The position numbers and the translations under genes were made by a program. The notes beneath the pieces are model-generated. The model worked only from the letters and a program-made list of their open reading frames with translations, searched no databases and was not told where the DNA came from. Positions 1 through 8,434 of a stretch of 64,000 bases of DNA are shown piece by piece. Position 1 is the stretch's first letter, and every line of letters begins with the position of its first letter. The stretch is from Bacillus pumilus (lineage in GTDB: Bacteria; Bacillota; Bacilli; Bacillales; Bacillaceae): the NCBI RefSeq assembly GCF_024498355.1, contig NZ_CP101833.1, positions 229,001-293,000 on the forward strand, read 5' to 3'.

Positions 1-1
1 T

Positions 2-268
2 AGCTGGGCACTGACGCCTGCTTTGCAAAGCTATTTGATTCAAACAGACCCGGTGACGTCTGATATTCAGCAAAGTTTAAATACATCGGCTTTGCAAATT
101 GGCATCTCGATCGGATCAGCAGTGGGCGGTGTCATATTTACGATGACCGGTTCATCCGTTGATTTGGCTAAATTCGGTGCAGTGTTTGTGCTGATTGCCT
201 TTAGCTGTGCGGTAATTTCGTTGAAGAGACCGCCACTTTATATGGATCGTCAGAATCATGCTGAATAG
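2..268 (+). CDS. MFS transporter, C-terminal end (partial)
   Basis: The gene enters from the left edge, so only about 88 codons are visible and the true start lies outside. The residues form the last one to two membrane helices of a DHA1-type major facilitator drug or sugar exporter: a glycine-rich helix (GISIGSAVGGVIF) followed by a second hydrophobic helix and a short basic, hydrophilic tail. The frame is open from base 2. Substrate cannot be inferred. A MarR-type regulator lies about 0.9 kb downstream and could control it, but that is only a guess. Confidence 0.75.
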   Translation, partial: SWALTPALQSYLIQTDPVTSDIQQSLNTSALQIGISIGSAVGGVIFTMTGSSVDLAKFGAVFVLIAFSCAVISLKRPPLYMDRQNHAE

Positions 269-288
269 CTGCCTATGATTAGGCAGCT
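267..288. repeat. 22-bp palindromic repeat, copy 1
   Basis: A palindrome with arms agctgcct / aggcagct and loop atgatt. It overlaps the MFS stop codon. A copy differing at one base occurs at 434-455. Confidence 0.7.
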
Positions 289-300
289 TCAGATTGTTGA

Positions 301-340
301 CAAAGGGCTAAAATGATCTTTATTTTAGCCCTTTGTCTTC
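301..340 (+). terminator. Terminator after MFS gene
   Basis: A 14-base inverted repeat (301-314 with 322-335) with a 7-base loop is followed by a T-rich stretch. It lies 30 bases after the MFS stop codon. Confidence 0.75.
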
Positions 341-433
341 TTTTCAGCGTGATTGAAAACCTTTGAAGTCTAGGAAGGACGAGCACCGGCGCGCAGACCT
401 GACAAAGAATGCGAGGGTTTGTCTACACGCTGT

Positions 434-455
434 AGCTGTCTATGATTAGGCAGCT
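434..455. repeat. 22-bp palindromic repeat, copy 2
   Basis: Same sequence as 267-288 except one T for C. Here it is followed by five Ts, so it could also act as a weak plus-strand terminator. The two copies bracket the MFS terminator and about 95 bases of unassigned sequence. Confidence 0.65.
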
Positions 456-469
456 TTTTGATGTTTATT

Positions 470-844
470 CTATTTCAAAATCACACCTTCACTTTTACCA
501 GTAATCACTTCTTCTCCATGCTGGTTGATATAGCGAGAAAAAAGGTGGACACGGTCATATTGTTCAAGGGGTTCCACCTTTGTGACGGTCATCTGACAGG
601 TAATGGTATCACCTGTATAAACGGGGCGGATGAAGGTACATGTCATGTCTTGACCAATAAAATGAAACTGACCGCCAAGCTTAGTAGCCAGACTTGCTGT
701 GAGAAAGCCGTGAACCACTCGCCTCCCCCGGTCATCCAGCTCGGTATGGTGTTTGCCGAGATCGCCTGTCATTTCGCCGAATTGAATCACGTCTTCGTGT
801 GTATAGGTTCTGCTTGTTTGAAATTGATCGCCCGGTTGAATCAT
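470..844 (-). CDS. MaoC-like hotdog-fold dehydratase
   Basis: A 124-residue single hotdog domain of the MaoC / (R)-specific enoyl-CoA hydratase type, predicted to hydrate or dehydrate acyl-thioesters in the cytoplasm. Residues 26-35 (MTGDLGKHHT) resemble the catalytic D...H hydratase motif and residues 43-48 (RVVHGF) the conserved HG segment. The start at 844 is chosen because AAAGGAGTTGAAGG lies just upstream; an in-frame ATG 27 codons earlier has no comparable site. The gene stands alone between an MFS gene and a MarR gene, both on the other strand. B. subtilis YdeM is a similar protein. The substrate is unknown. Confidence 0.75.
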   Translation of the reverse strand: MIQPGDQFQTSRTYTHEDVIQFGEMTGDLGKHHTELDDRGRRVVHGFLTASLATKLGGQFHFIGQDMTCTFIRPVYTGDTITCQMTVTKVEPLEQYDRVHLFSRYINQHGEEVITGKSEGVILK

Positions 845-1128
845 CTTTCCTTCAACTCCTTTTTTTAAATGTATCAAAGGAATAAATGAATGTACATTCA
901 TTTTTAAACGATAGGTCTGCATCATTAATTTGCGAGCAAAAGAGAAGGTATCTCTTCAACTCCTTTGCTAAAAGGAAAACATGCAGTTTCATATCGTGTA
1001 ATCTAGTAGAAAAGTTCATACATTTATCAGGTCCGATGGCCTGTTCTTTTTCTGACATACACATTTCTTTTGACTCCTCTCTTGATTATTAGTACCATTT
1101 TATTAACCAGTTAAGAGTGGAGGTTCAG

Positions 1129-1587
1129 ATGGAAACAAAAGAGCAGATTGTATTAAAAGCGATTCAAGATCTGATTATGCATAGGGAAAAGAGACGGAAT
1201 GATCCAACAGATCCACTGATTACCACGACTGATACACTCAAGCAAGATTGGACACTCACACAGCTTCACATTTTATCGATGATTCAAGCCAATCCAAATG
1301 AATCAAATAATACATTTCTATCTCAACAACTGAAACTATCAAAGCCAGCCATTACAAAGGCGGTGAAAAAACTAATTGAAAAAGGCATGGTGGACTATTG
1401 CCACCGGCAAGGTGATAAGAAATCTGTCTATTATTCACTGACAGAGGAAGGGACGCAATTGGCGGCGCTGCATGATGAACTCCATGAAAAAGCAGTCACA
1501 TCCTATTTAGAATTCCTCCATCAGTTTAATGAAGACGAATTACAAGTGATCGAACGCTTCTTAAAGGCTTGGAAGGAAAAGATATAG
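1129..1587 (+). CDS. MarR-family transcriptional regulator
   Basis: A 152-residue winged-helix regulator. The helix-turn-helix lies at about residues 58-88 (FLSQQLKLSKPAITKAVKKL), followed by a wing with DKKSVYYSLTEEG, a standard MarR arrangement. It probably binds a palindromic operator as a dimer. The start is the ATG at 1129, eight bases after GTGGAGG; a GTG twelve bases earlier lies inside that ribosome-binding site and is unlikely to be used. It is divergent from the hotdog gene. Targets may be that gene, the MFS gene or itself; the ligand is unknown. Confidence 0.85.
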   Translation: METKEQIVLKAIQDLIMHREKRRNDPTDPLITTTDTLKQDWTLTQLHILSMIQANPNESNNTFLSQQLKLSKPAITKAVKKLIEKGMVDYCHRQGDKKSVYYSLTEEGTQLAALHDELHEKAVTSYLEFLHQFNEDELQVIERFLKAWKEKI

Positions 1588-1598
1588 ATAAAAAAAGA

Positions 1599-1637
1599 CC
1601 GAAACCATCCTACAAACTAGATGATTTCGGTTTTTTT
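1599..1637 (+). terminator. Terminator after MarR gene
   Basis: The stem ccgaaa / tttcgg with flanking pairing (ccatc / gatga) is followed by seven Ts. Confidence 0.75.
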
Positions 1638-1697
1638 ATGGTAAAATTAACATATATTGACGTTATTCGTAATCATGATCAAAAGGAGGGAGCCTTT

Positions 1698-1943
1698 TTG
1701 GAGAAAGAAATGATAGAAAATTTTAAAAAGTACGTGTTCATCATGCCGTTCGTTGGATTGTTTGTCAGCTTGCTATTATTTGTTTATTTTTTTGGCATTA
1801 CAGGAGTGGAAGGGTCGATTTGGGCTGCTGCTTTATATTGTGCTCTGCCCTTTTTAGTGTACACGATATTCTGTTTGCCGTTAAGTATCTATTTTTCGGT
1901 CAGTAAAAAACGCTCAATCTATAGAAATGAGGAACATACGTGA
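1698..1943 (+). CDS. Small two-helix membrane protein
   Basis: I do not recognise this 81-residue protein. It has two clear hydrophobic segments (about residues 12-33 and 43-67) and a basic tail, so it is probably an inner-membrane protein. The start is taken as TTG at 1698 because AAAGGAGG ends eight bases upstream; the ATG at 1710 is 20 bases from it. Its stop codon overlaps the GTG start of the DUF523 gene (GTGA), implying translational coupling. Confidence 0.7.
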   Translation: MEKEMIENFKKYVFIMPFVGLFVSLLLFVYFFGITGVEGSIWAAALYCALPFLVYTIFCLPLSIYFSVSKKRSIYRNEEHT

Positions 1944-2401
1944 TTGTCGTCAGCGCTTGTCTTGCTGGATTGAAGGTCCGTTATAATAGCAGCCATCGAT
2001 TAGATCAGCGAATCAAGGAGCTTGTTCAGGAGGGAAAGGCAGTCACGGTTTGCCCCGAGCTGCTAGGCGGCTTCTCCACGCCAAGGCCTCCAGCAGAAAT
2101 CATTGGCGGCGATGGATATGATGTATTACAGGGCATTGCCTCTGTTGTCGATGTGCATGGAACTGATGTGACAGAGATGTATGTAAAAGGTGCAAAAGCC
2201 ACGCTTGAACAGGTTCAGTCTCTTGAAGCGACAGCGGTTGTGTTAAAAGAGTACAGCCCTTCTTGCGGCAGCCGGATGATTTATCGGGGTGATTTTAACG
2301 GTAAGACGAAGGCTGGAGATGGTGTGACGTCCGCCTTGCTGAAACAGCATGGGATTCAGGTGTTCTCTGAGGAGGATGATTGGACCTCGTTGTTTTTATA
2401 G
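1940..2401 (+). CDS. DUF523 family protein (TudS-like)
   Basis: A 153-residue DUF523 protein. Three conserved cysteines are visible at C7 (SACLAG), C38 (VCPE) and C109 (SPSCGS). In TudS, a characterised DUF523 protein that desulfurises thiouracil, such cysteines bind an iron-sulfur cluster. By analogy this could remove sulfur from thiolated pyrimidines or related compounds, but that function is an inference. It starts at a GTG overlapping the previous stop and is followed 28 bases later by a membrane protein gene, so the three genes probably form one transcript. Confidence 0.85.
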   Translation: MIVVSACLAGLKVRYNSSHRLDQRIKELVQEGKAVTVCPELLGGFSTPRPPAEIIGGDGYDVLQGIASVVDVHGTDVTEMYVKGAKATLEQVQSLEATAVVLKEYSPSCGSRMIYRGDFNGKTKAGDGVTSALLKQHGIQVFSEEDDWTSLFL

Positions 2402-2429
2402 GTGTGACGGGATAGAAGGGGGAGTCAGG

Positions 2430-2846
2430 TTGAAAAAGTGGATCATTGGTTTAGTAGTCGTTATTTTAATTGGCATTGGCATTTATTTTATGATCAATGC
2501 GAAAACATACTCTTTTGATGATGTGGTCTCAATTGATAAAAACAAGGTGACTTCGATTCAAATTGAGCATGATAAAGAACGTGTTGTGGTGGAAAAGAAA
2601 GAGGATATTCAAAAGCTGCTGAAGGAATTTTCAGGTATCAAATTAAAGAAAACGAATGAAGCTAAAAAAACCTCAAAAGAGCCCTATTGGATCAGAGTGT
2701 ATGAGAATGAGAAGGAAACATATGGTCTGACTTTTTACGACCAATCATTTTTAGAGATATATGATTTTTCTAAAACGAAAGATCAAACGAGCGAATATCG
2801 AATCGTTGATGCCAATCAAGCCGATATGGGGCAATATATGAAATAA
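2430..2846 (+). CDS. Membrane-anchored hypothetical protein
   Basis: This 138-residue protein has an N-terminal membrane anchor (residues 3-23, KWIIGLVVVILIGIGIYFM region) and a hydrophilic, lysine-rich external domain of about 110 residues rich in predicted beta strands. There is no lipobox. I cannot assign a function. The start is TTG at 2430, seven bases after AAGGGGGA. It is the last gene of the small cluster with the DUF523 gene. Confidence 0.75.
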   Translation: MKKWIIGLVVVILIGIGIYFMINAKTYSFDDVVSIDKNKVTSIQIEHDKERVVVEKKEDIQKLLKEFSGIKLKKTNEAKKTSKEPYWIRVYENEKETYGLTFYDQSFLEIYDFSKTKDQTSEYRIVDANQADMGQYMK

Positions 2847-2927
2847 CATCAATCAGCATTTCATGCATGATAAATAAAAAATTCGGGTATAGTGCTTGGT
2901 AAGTAAAAATGAAGCGGAGGTTGTTTG

Positions 2928-3755
2928 ATGAGTGGATTAATAGATACAGTCACATTAGCAAACGGAGTAAACATGCCAAAGCTGGGCTTTGGTGTATGGC
3001 AAGTAAAAGATGGGGATGAGGCTGTCAATGCAGTCACAGACGCTCTTGAAGCGGGCTACCGAAGCATTGATACAGCAGCGGCCTATCAAAATGAAGAAGG
3101 GGTAGGCAAAGCCATTCAGCAATCAGGCATCTCTCTCGATGATCTGTTCATTACGACAAAAGTCTGGAATCGTGATCAAGGCTATGAGTCAACACTCGAA
3201 GCCTTTGAAACGAGTATGAACAAGCTGGGTCTGGATGTATTAGACCTTTATTTAATTCATTGGCCGGTTGAAGGCAAATATAAAGAGACATGGAAAGCGC
3301 TAGAGAAGCTGTATAGGGATGGACGCGTTCGAGCAATCGGGGTGTGTAATTTCCATCAGCACCATCTAGAGGATTTATTAGAAGAGGCAGAAGTCGTGCC
3401 AATGGTCAATCAAATTGAGCTGCATCCAAAGCTGACACAGGAGCCTTTACGAGACTACTGCAAGGAGAAAGGCATTCACGTAGAAGCGTGGTCGCCATTA
3501 GGCAGCGGGAAGCTTCTTAACCATCCCGTTCTTCAGGATATCGCGAAAAAACATGACAAATCAGTGGCCCAAGTGATTCTTCGCTGGGACTTGCAGCATG
3601 GCATTGTGACCATTCCGAAGTCTGTGACGAAGAGTCGAATTATTGAAAACACACAAGTATTTGATTTTGAGCTGTCCGCACATGAGATGGGTGTCATCGA
3701 TCAGCTAAATGAAGACGAGCGGACGGGTCCAGACCCAGATAACTTTGATTTTTAA
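2928..3755 (+). CDS. Aldo/keto reductase (glyoxal reductase type)
   Basis: A 275-residue cytoplasmic NADPH-dependent aldo-keto reductase of the YtbE/YvgN group, which reduces glyoxal, methylglyoxal and other aldehydes. The catalytic tetrad is visible in order: Asp and Tyr in SIDTAAAYQNEEG, Lys in TTKVWN and His in YLIHWP. The NADPH-binding IPKS motif lies near residue 230. The C-terminus GPDPDNFDF matches what I remember of YtbE rather than YvgN. The ATG at 2928 follows GGAGG by seven bases. Confidence 0.9.
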   Translation: MSGLIDTVTLANGVNMPKLGFGVWQVKDGDEAVNAVTDALEAGYRSIDTAAAYQNEEGVGKAIQQSGISLDDLFITTKVWNRDQGYESTLEAFETSMNKLGLDVLDLYLIHWPVEGKYKETWKALEKLYRDGRVRAIGVCNFHQHHLEDLLEEAEVVPMVNQIELHPKLTQEPLRDYCKEKGIHVEAWSPLGSGKLLNHPVLQDIAKKHDKSVAQVILRWDLQHGIVTIPKSVTKSRIIENTQVFDFELSAHEMGVIDQLNEDERTGPDPDNFDF

Positions 3756-3763
3756 CATGGAGA

Positions 3764-3791
3764 AAAGCACAGGCTGCGACGCCTGTGCTTT
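3764..3791. terminator. Bidirectional terminator
   Basis: The 11-bp stem aaagcacaggc / gcctgtgcttt with a six-base loop lies between convergent genes. Confidence 0.85.
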
Positions 3792-3808
3792 ATTGTTTGC
3801 CAGCATGT

Positions 3809-4891
3809 TCAGACGGTTTTTTTGGACTGATATGTCTCAATGATATGAATGGCGTCGACAATTTGCTCTTTCGAATAGTCACCAATCAAACAAAAGGTTT
3901 CATCTGGGCGTGCAGCATGGCTCGCCACCGTAATAGCAGCTTCGTTCAGATCAGTCCTGATGCCAAGCTCATGCATATTTCTAGGTAATCCAAGTGTTTG
4001 ATAGAGCTCTAGTAATTCATCTACTTCGGACATTCGGTTTTCTGCGGCAAGCTGAACGAGAATGCCATAGGCTACTTTTTGTCCATGTAACACATGATGC
4101 GTTTCTTCAATAAATGTCAATCCATTATGGATGGCATGGGCTCCTGCCATTCTTCCATAGCGTCCCCCATACCCGCCGACCGTACCGGCTAATGTAATAA
4201 TCGTATCCGTGACATCCGCAAATGCTTGCGAAAGCTGACCTGTTTTTAAGCTGTTGACGGCTTCTTCACTATGACTAAGAAGAATATCTCGAACGTATAC
4301 AGCTTGTTTTAATGCAGCATGTACCATGAGCGGCAAGGAATCTTTTGCATTACGAATAATGGCTTCCGCTTCATACCATTTCGCGAGCGTATCACCAATT
4401 CCGCTTTGGAGATAGGAAAGTGGAGATGAAAGCAAAAAGGTATGATCAATTAAGGTAAGATAGCTGGACCGCTTATGATAATCGACTCTCACGAAATTCC
4501 CTTTGTCATCATAAATGACGCTGAGCGGTGTAGACGCAGCACATGTACCTGGAATCGTTGGAACCATGATGACTTCAATTTGAAGAGCATCTGCAACCGA
4601 TTTGGCGGTGTCTAAAATAGTGCCGCCCCCGATCCCGATGACCACATCTGCTCCTTTGAGTTCTTCTGCAATTCGTGTAATCGCATTCGGTGAACTGTAT
4701 CCTTTGTGCTGGACAACCGGCCAATGGGACGGGAGCTTTGAGTACTGTGAAAAAGCATGATATGACTGATATCCAGTCACTACAGCGGGTGATTGAAAGG
4801 AAGAAACAAGTGTCTCTAGTTGATGATAAATCCCCTTTTGAGAAATAAATTGGTTGGGACCGCTTCTGACGATATCTTCTGGATGGATCAT
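3809..4891 (-). CDS. Iron-containing alcohol / hydroxyacid dehydrogenase
   Basis: A 360-residue member of the glycerol-dehydrogenase-like (Fe-ADH) superfamily. The dinucleotide motif GIGGGTILDTAK is at about 86-97. Metal ligands can be placed at D167 (GIGDTLAKWYEA) and at the histidines of AGAHAIHNG and HHVLHGQ. Length and motifs resemble E. coli HcxA (YbdH), a hydroxycarboxylate dehydrogenase, more than glycerol dehydrogenase; the substrate is uncertain. The start at 4891 follows AAAAGGAG; an in-frame ATG at 4933 lacks a ribosome-binding site. Monocistronic. Confidence 0.85.
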   Translation of the reverse strand: MIHPEDIVRSGPNQFISQKGIYHQLETLVSSFQSPAVVTGYQSYHAFSQYSKLPSHWPVVQHKGYSSPNAITRIAEELKGADVVIGIGGGTILDTAKSVADALQIEVIMVPTIPGTCAASTPLSVIYDDKGNFVRVDYHKRSSYLTLIDHTFLLSSPLSYLQSGIGDTLAKWYEAEAIIRNAKDSLPLMVHAALKQAVYVRDILLSHSEEAVNSLKTGQLSQAFADVTDTIITLAGTVGGYGGRYGRMAGAHAIHNGLTFIEETHHVLHGQKVAYGILVQLAAENRMSEVDELLELYQTLGLPRNMHELGIRTDLNEAAITVASHAARPDETFCLIGDYSKEQIVDAIHIIETYQSKKTV

Positions 4892-5090
4892 TGATCTCTG
4901 CTCCTTTTCAAAATCATATAGTCCATAAATCATCTCATTATACAGAAAGTTCTGTCAAATTATCCGACAATATGAGGGAATAAGCCCTTCCGTTTTATGG
5001 AATTAAGCCACTGACATTGCCTTTAGGTATGTATTTCCTGTATGATAAACAATGGTATATTTTCATTAAATTTAAGAGGTGTTTATATAT

Positions 5091-6059
5091 ATGGAAAAAC
5101 AATATCGTGTATTACTTTACTATCAATATGTCCCCATTGAGGACCCAGAGACGTTTACAGCAGAGCATTTAGCTTTCTGTAAGGAGCTTGGTTTGTTAGG
5201 CCGTATCCTTGTTTCATCAGAAGGCTTAAACGGAACGGTTTCAGGAACCATTGAGCAAACGGAGAAGTACATGCAAGCGTTAAAAGAAGATCCACGCTTT
5301 GCGTCTATGCCGATTAAAATTGACGAAGCAGAAGGTCATGCATTTAAGAAAATGCACGTCCGCCATCGTAATGAATTGGTGAATCTAAGCCTTGAAGATG
5401 ACGTGAATCCGTTAGAACTAACGGGTAAACATCTCAGCCCGGTCGAATTTTACGAGCAAATGAAATCACCTGATACAGTGGTCATTGATGCGCGTAATGA
5501 TTATGAATTTGATGTTGGTCACTTCAGAGGTGCGGTGCGTCCTGACATTGAAACATTCCGTGAATTACCTGAGTGGATTCGTGACAACAAAGAGATTCTT
5601 GAAGGGAAAAAAATCCTGACTTATTGCACAGGCGGCGTCCGCTGTGAGAAATTCTCAGGCTGGTTAAAGCGTGAAGGCTTTGAAGATGTATCTCAGCTTG
5701 ACGGCGGGATTGTCACTTACGGAAAAGACCCGGAAGTCCAAGGGAAGCTATGGGACGGTCAATGTTATGTGTTCGATAACCGTTTAACAGTGCCAGTCAA
5801 TCAAACAGAGCACGTGGTTGTCGGAAAAGATTTCTTCTCTGGTGAGCCTTGCGAACGTTATGTGAACTGTGCGAACCCTGCATGCAATCGCAAAATCATT
5901 GCGACAGAAGAAAATGAGCACAAATATATGCGCAGCTGCAGTCATGAATGTCGTACAAGCGAACGCAACCTTTATGTCAAACAGCACAATCTGTCTGAAG
6001 AAGAAGTTCAAGAAAGACTAGCTGTGATTGAAAAAGAACAAACGATTTCACAAGGATAG
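5091..6059 (+). CDS. trhO: tRNA uridine(34) hydroxylase TrhO
   Basis: A 322-residue protein of the TrhO/YceA family (YbfQ in B. subtilis), which hydroxylates U34 of certain tRNAs with oxygen in the route to 5-methoxyuridine-type wobble modifications. An N-terminal alpha/beta domain (about 1-95) precedes a rhodanese domain (about 115-215) with C179 in [13 protein letters not shown]-terminal cysteine-rich segment ([10 protein letters not shown]...CSHEC) probably binds zinc. The ATG at 5091 lies ten bases after AAGAGGTG. Length is exactly as expected for the family. Confidence 0.92.
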   Translation: MEKQYRVLLYYQYVPIEDPETFTAEHLAFCKELGLLGRILVSSEGLNGTVSGTIEQTEKYMQALKEDPRFASMPIKIDEAEGHAFKKMHVRHRNELVNLSLEDDVNPLELTGKHLSPVEFYEQMKSPDTVVIDARNDYEFDVGHFRGAVRPDIETFRELPEWIRDNKEILEGKKILTYCTGGVRCEKFSGWLKREGFEDVSQLDGGIVTYGKDPEVQGKLWDGQCYVFDNRLTVPVNQTEHVVVGKDFFSGEPCERYVNCANPACNRKIIATEENEHKYMRSCSHECRTSERNLYVKQHNLSEEEVQERLAVIEKEQTISQG

Positions 6060-6104
6060 GAGGGTTTCCCTTTTATCCTTTTTTCTTTGCATCATCGTGT
6101 TCAT

Positions 6105-6137
6105 AAGAAAGAAGAAGTCATTTCTTCTTTCTTTTTT
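6105..6137 (+). terminator. Terminator after trhO
   Basis: The inverted repeat aagaaagaagaa / tcttctttctt is followed by six Ts. The 260 bases from here to the permease start contain no gene or clear regulatory motif that I can support. Confidence 0.7.
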
Positions 6138-6399
6138 GTTTTGCTTTTTTCAAAATAAGGGTAAAAGTAGTTAATCAGTCTAATAGATTGACAGTTGAAA
6201 AAGCGTTCTCTTTTGAAATAAGCATGTTCTCCTATTTCAGAAAATGAAGAATTGAGAGATAATGTAGCAGGCGAAAAAATGAACAAGGGTAAAGGTTCCA
6301 TTTAGAAAATATTTACAAGTTGAATGAAAAGTGAGCTGCTATGAAGAAAGACGCTTGCTCGACACATGCTCTTTATTTTAATCGAAAGGTGTTATGAAC

Positions 6400-8019
6400 A
6401 TGAATCATTTGCATCGTAGGATGGGAACTTTCGCTTTAATGATGGTAGGTCTTGGCTCAATCATTGGTTCAGGATGGCTCTTTGGTGCTTGGCGTGCCGC
6501 TCAAATCGCCGGCCCTGCTGCTGTTTTGTCCTGGTTGATTGGGATGATTGTGATTTTATTTATCGCTTTGTCTTATAGTGAACTCGGATCGATGTTTCCC
6601 GAGGCAGGCGGGATGGTTAAATATACGCAATATTCGCACGGCTCTTTTATCGGGTTTATCGCAGCATGGGCGAACTGGATCGCCATTGTTTCTGTTATTC
6701 CTGTTGAGGCGGTTGCTTCCGTCCAGTACATGAGCTCATGGCCTTGGGAGTGGGCAAAGTGGACAAGCCACTTGGTCACAAAAGGAGTTTTGACAACAGA
6801 AGGGCTCATGGTCGCTAGTGTACTTCTTGTGATTTACTTTCTGCTCAATTATTGGACAGTTGGGTTATTTTCAAAAGCCAATACCTTTATTACAGTGTTT
6901 AAAATTATCATTCCAGGATTAACAATTGGTGCGCTCTTATTCGTAGGTTTTCATAGTGAGAATTTTACTTCTGGAACAAGTATTGCCCCAAACGGCTGGG
7001 CTAGTGTGCTGACAGCTGTTGCGACATCAGGGATTGTGTTTGCCTTCAATGGCTTCCAAAGCCCGATTAATATGGCCGGTGAGGCAAAAAATCCAGGCCG
7101 CTCGATTCCAATTGCGATTGTAGGATCGATTTTGATTGCAACTGTCATCTATGTGCTTTTGCAAATCGCCTTTATTGGAGCGGTCGATCCATCCATGATT
7201 GTGAATGGGTGGGGGCATTTAAATTTCAACTCGCCATTTGCTGATCTTGCCATTGCGCTTGGGATTAACTGGCTTGTCCTGATTTTATATGCGGATGCGT
7301 TTGTGTCACCTTCTGGAACAGGCATTACGTATACCGCGACGACGTCTCGTATGATTTATGGAATGGAAAAAAACAAATACATGCCAAGTGTGCTTGGCCG
7401 TCTGCACCCTATTTACGGCGTGCCTCGCCAAGCGATGTTTTTTAACTTAGCTGTATCGTTTATCTTTCTGTTTTTATTTAGAGGCTGGGGTGTACTTGCT
7501 GAAATCATTTCTGTCGCGACACTTATTTCTTATCTGACAGGACCAGTTACTGTCATGACGCTGAGAAAGACAGGGGCGGATTTATATCGTCCATTGCGAA
7601 TTAAAGGGCTCAGCATCATTGCTCCTCTAGGCTTTGTCTTTGCATCATTGACGCTGTATTGGGCGAGATGGCCGTTAACAGGTCAAGTGCTGTTCATTAT
7701 TCTCATCGGTCTTCCCATCTATTTTTACTATCAAGCAAAAGCGAAGTGGAAGGGATTTGGGCGGAACTTTAAAGCAGGTGCTTGGATGGTTGTGTATTTA
7801 CTTGTGATGATGACCATTTCCTGTCTCGGCAGTGACAAATTTGGCGGCTACAATGTGATCCATTATGGCTGGGATATGGCACTCATAGCGGTCGTTGCCT
7901 TGCTATTTTATATGTGGGCACTCAAAAGCGGATTTGAGACTGAGTTTTTAGAAGATGCGAAGAAAATCAATGATGAACTGCGTACTTCTCAGAAAGAAGC
8001 TGCATCATCAAAAGAATAA
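6400..8019 (+). CDS. APC-family amino acid permease
   Basis: A 539-residue membrane protein with about twelve to fourteen hydrophobic segments. The N-terminal GLGSIIGSGWLFG is the typical APC substrate-binding helix 1. The WLFG signature and length recall B. subtilis YveA, an aspartate:proton symporter, but the substrate is inferred only. The ATG at 6400 is preferred to the one at 6394, because GAAAGGTG is 8-10 bases from the former and only 2-4 from the latter. Monocistronic, with a strong terminator. Confidence 0.85.
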   Translation: MNHLHRRMGTFALMMVGLGSIIGSGWLFGAWRAAQIAGPAAVLSWLIGMIVILFIALSYSELGSMFPEAGGMVKYTQYSHGSFIGFIAAWANWIAIVSVIPVEAVASVQYMSSWPWEWAKWTSHLVTKGVLTTEGLMVASVLLVIYFLLNYWTVGLFSKANTFITVFKIIIPGLTIGALLFVGFHSENFTSGTSIAPNGWASVLTAVATSGIVFAFNGFQSPINMAGEAKNPGRSIPIAIVGSILIATVIYVLLQIAFIGAVDPSMIVNGWGHLNFNSPFADLAIALGINWLVLILYADAFVSPSGTGITYTATTSRMIYGMEKNKYMPSVLGRLHPIYGVPRQAMFFNLAVSFIFLFLFRGWGVLAEIISVATLISYLTGPVTVMTLRKTGADLYRPLRIKGLSIIAPLGFVFASLTLYWARWPLTGQVLFIILIGLPIYFYYQAKAKWKGFGRNFKAGAWMVVYLLVMMTISCLGSDKFGGYNVIHYGWDMALIAVVALLFYMWALKSGFETEFLEDAKKINDELRTSQKEAASSKE

Positions 8020-8022
8020 AGG

Positions 8023-8057
8023 AAAGGCTGCCTGAACATTGCGGGCAGCCTTTTTTA
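8023..8057. terminator. Bidirectional terminator
   Basis: The stem aaaggctgcc / ggcagccttt is followed by a T run. It serves the permease and the convergent small gene. Confidence 0.85.
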
Positions 8058-8255
8058 TTTTGATGAGCTATGCATCACATGCCGCTTCAGCCAAGTGGTG
8101 ACGCCGCGCAAAACAGCTGCTGTGACCAGTGAGATGAGCACATATCTCCATAGCTGATTCAAGCCTTGTCCACTAAGCCAAAACACTATTCCTAGAAAAA
8201 CGAGGGTGAAGATGAGCATGAATAAAAAAGATGCTGACCAGAAAAAATTCTTCAT
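8055..8255 (-). CDS. Small membrane protein, unknown
   Basis: A 66-residue protein with two hydrophobic helices (about 5-27 and 34-52) and a basic histidine/serine-rich tail. GAGGAGGTG lies at good distance before the ATG, which supports a real gene. I recognise no family. It is convergent with the permease and divergent from licT. Confidence 0.65.
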   Translation of the reverse strand: MKNFFWSASFLFMLIFTLVFLGIVFWLSGQGLNQLWRYVLISLVTAAVLRGVTTWLKRHVMHSSSK

Positions 8256-8371
8256 AGATGGACACCTCCTCGGGGTATTGTATGCAGGCTGATGGAGGAT
8301 CAGACCAGTAATGAAAAAGTAGAAATATTGATGAAATCTATTTCAAAAGTCAGATAAAAACACCAAGTGAT

Positions 8372-8400
8372 TTGACAGTTGTGTTAAGATGAGAGATATT
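8372..8400 (+). promoter_or_regulatory. Sigma-A promoter of licT
   Basis: TTGACA (8372-8377), a 17-base spacer and GATATT (8395-8400). Transcription would begin near 8407, which rules out the GTG at 8405 as the licT start. Confidence 0.75.
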
Positions 8401-8434
8401 TTGAGTGAAGATTGTGGGTCATAGACGGAGGTGT

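Noticed and set aside
458..868. 136-codon frame on the plus strand
   Set aside because: It is antisense to the hotdog-fold gene, which has family motifs and a ribosome-binding site; this frame has neither.
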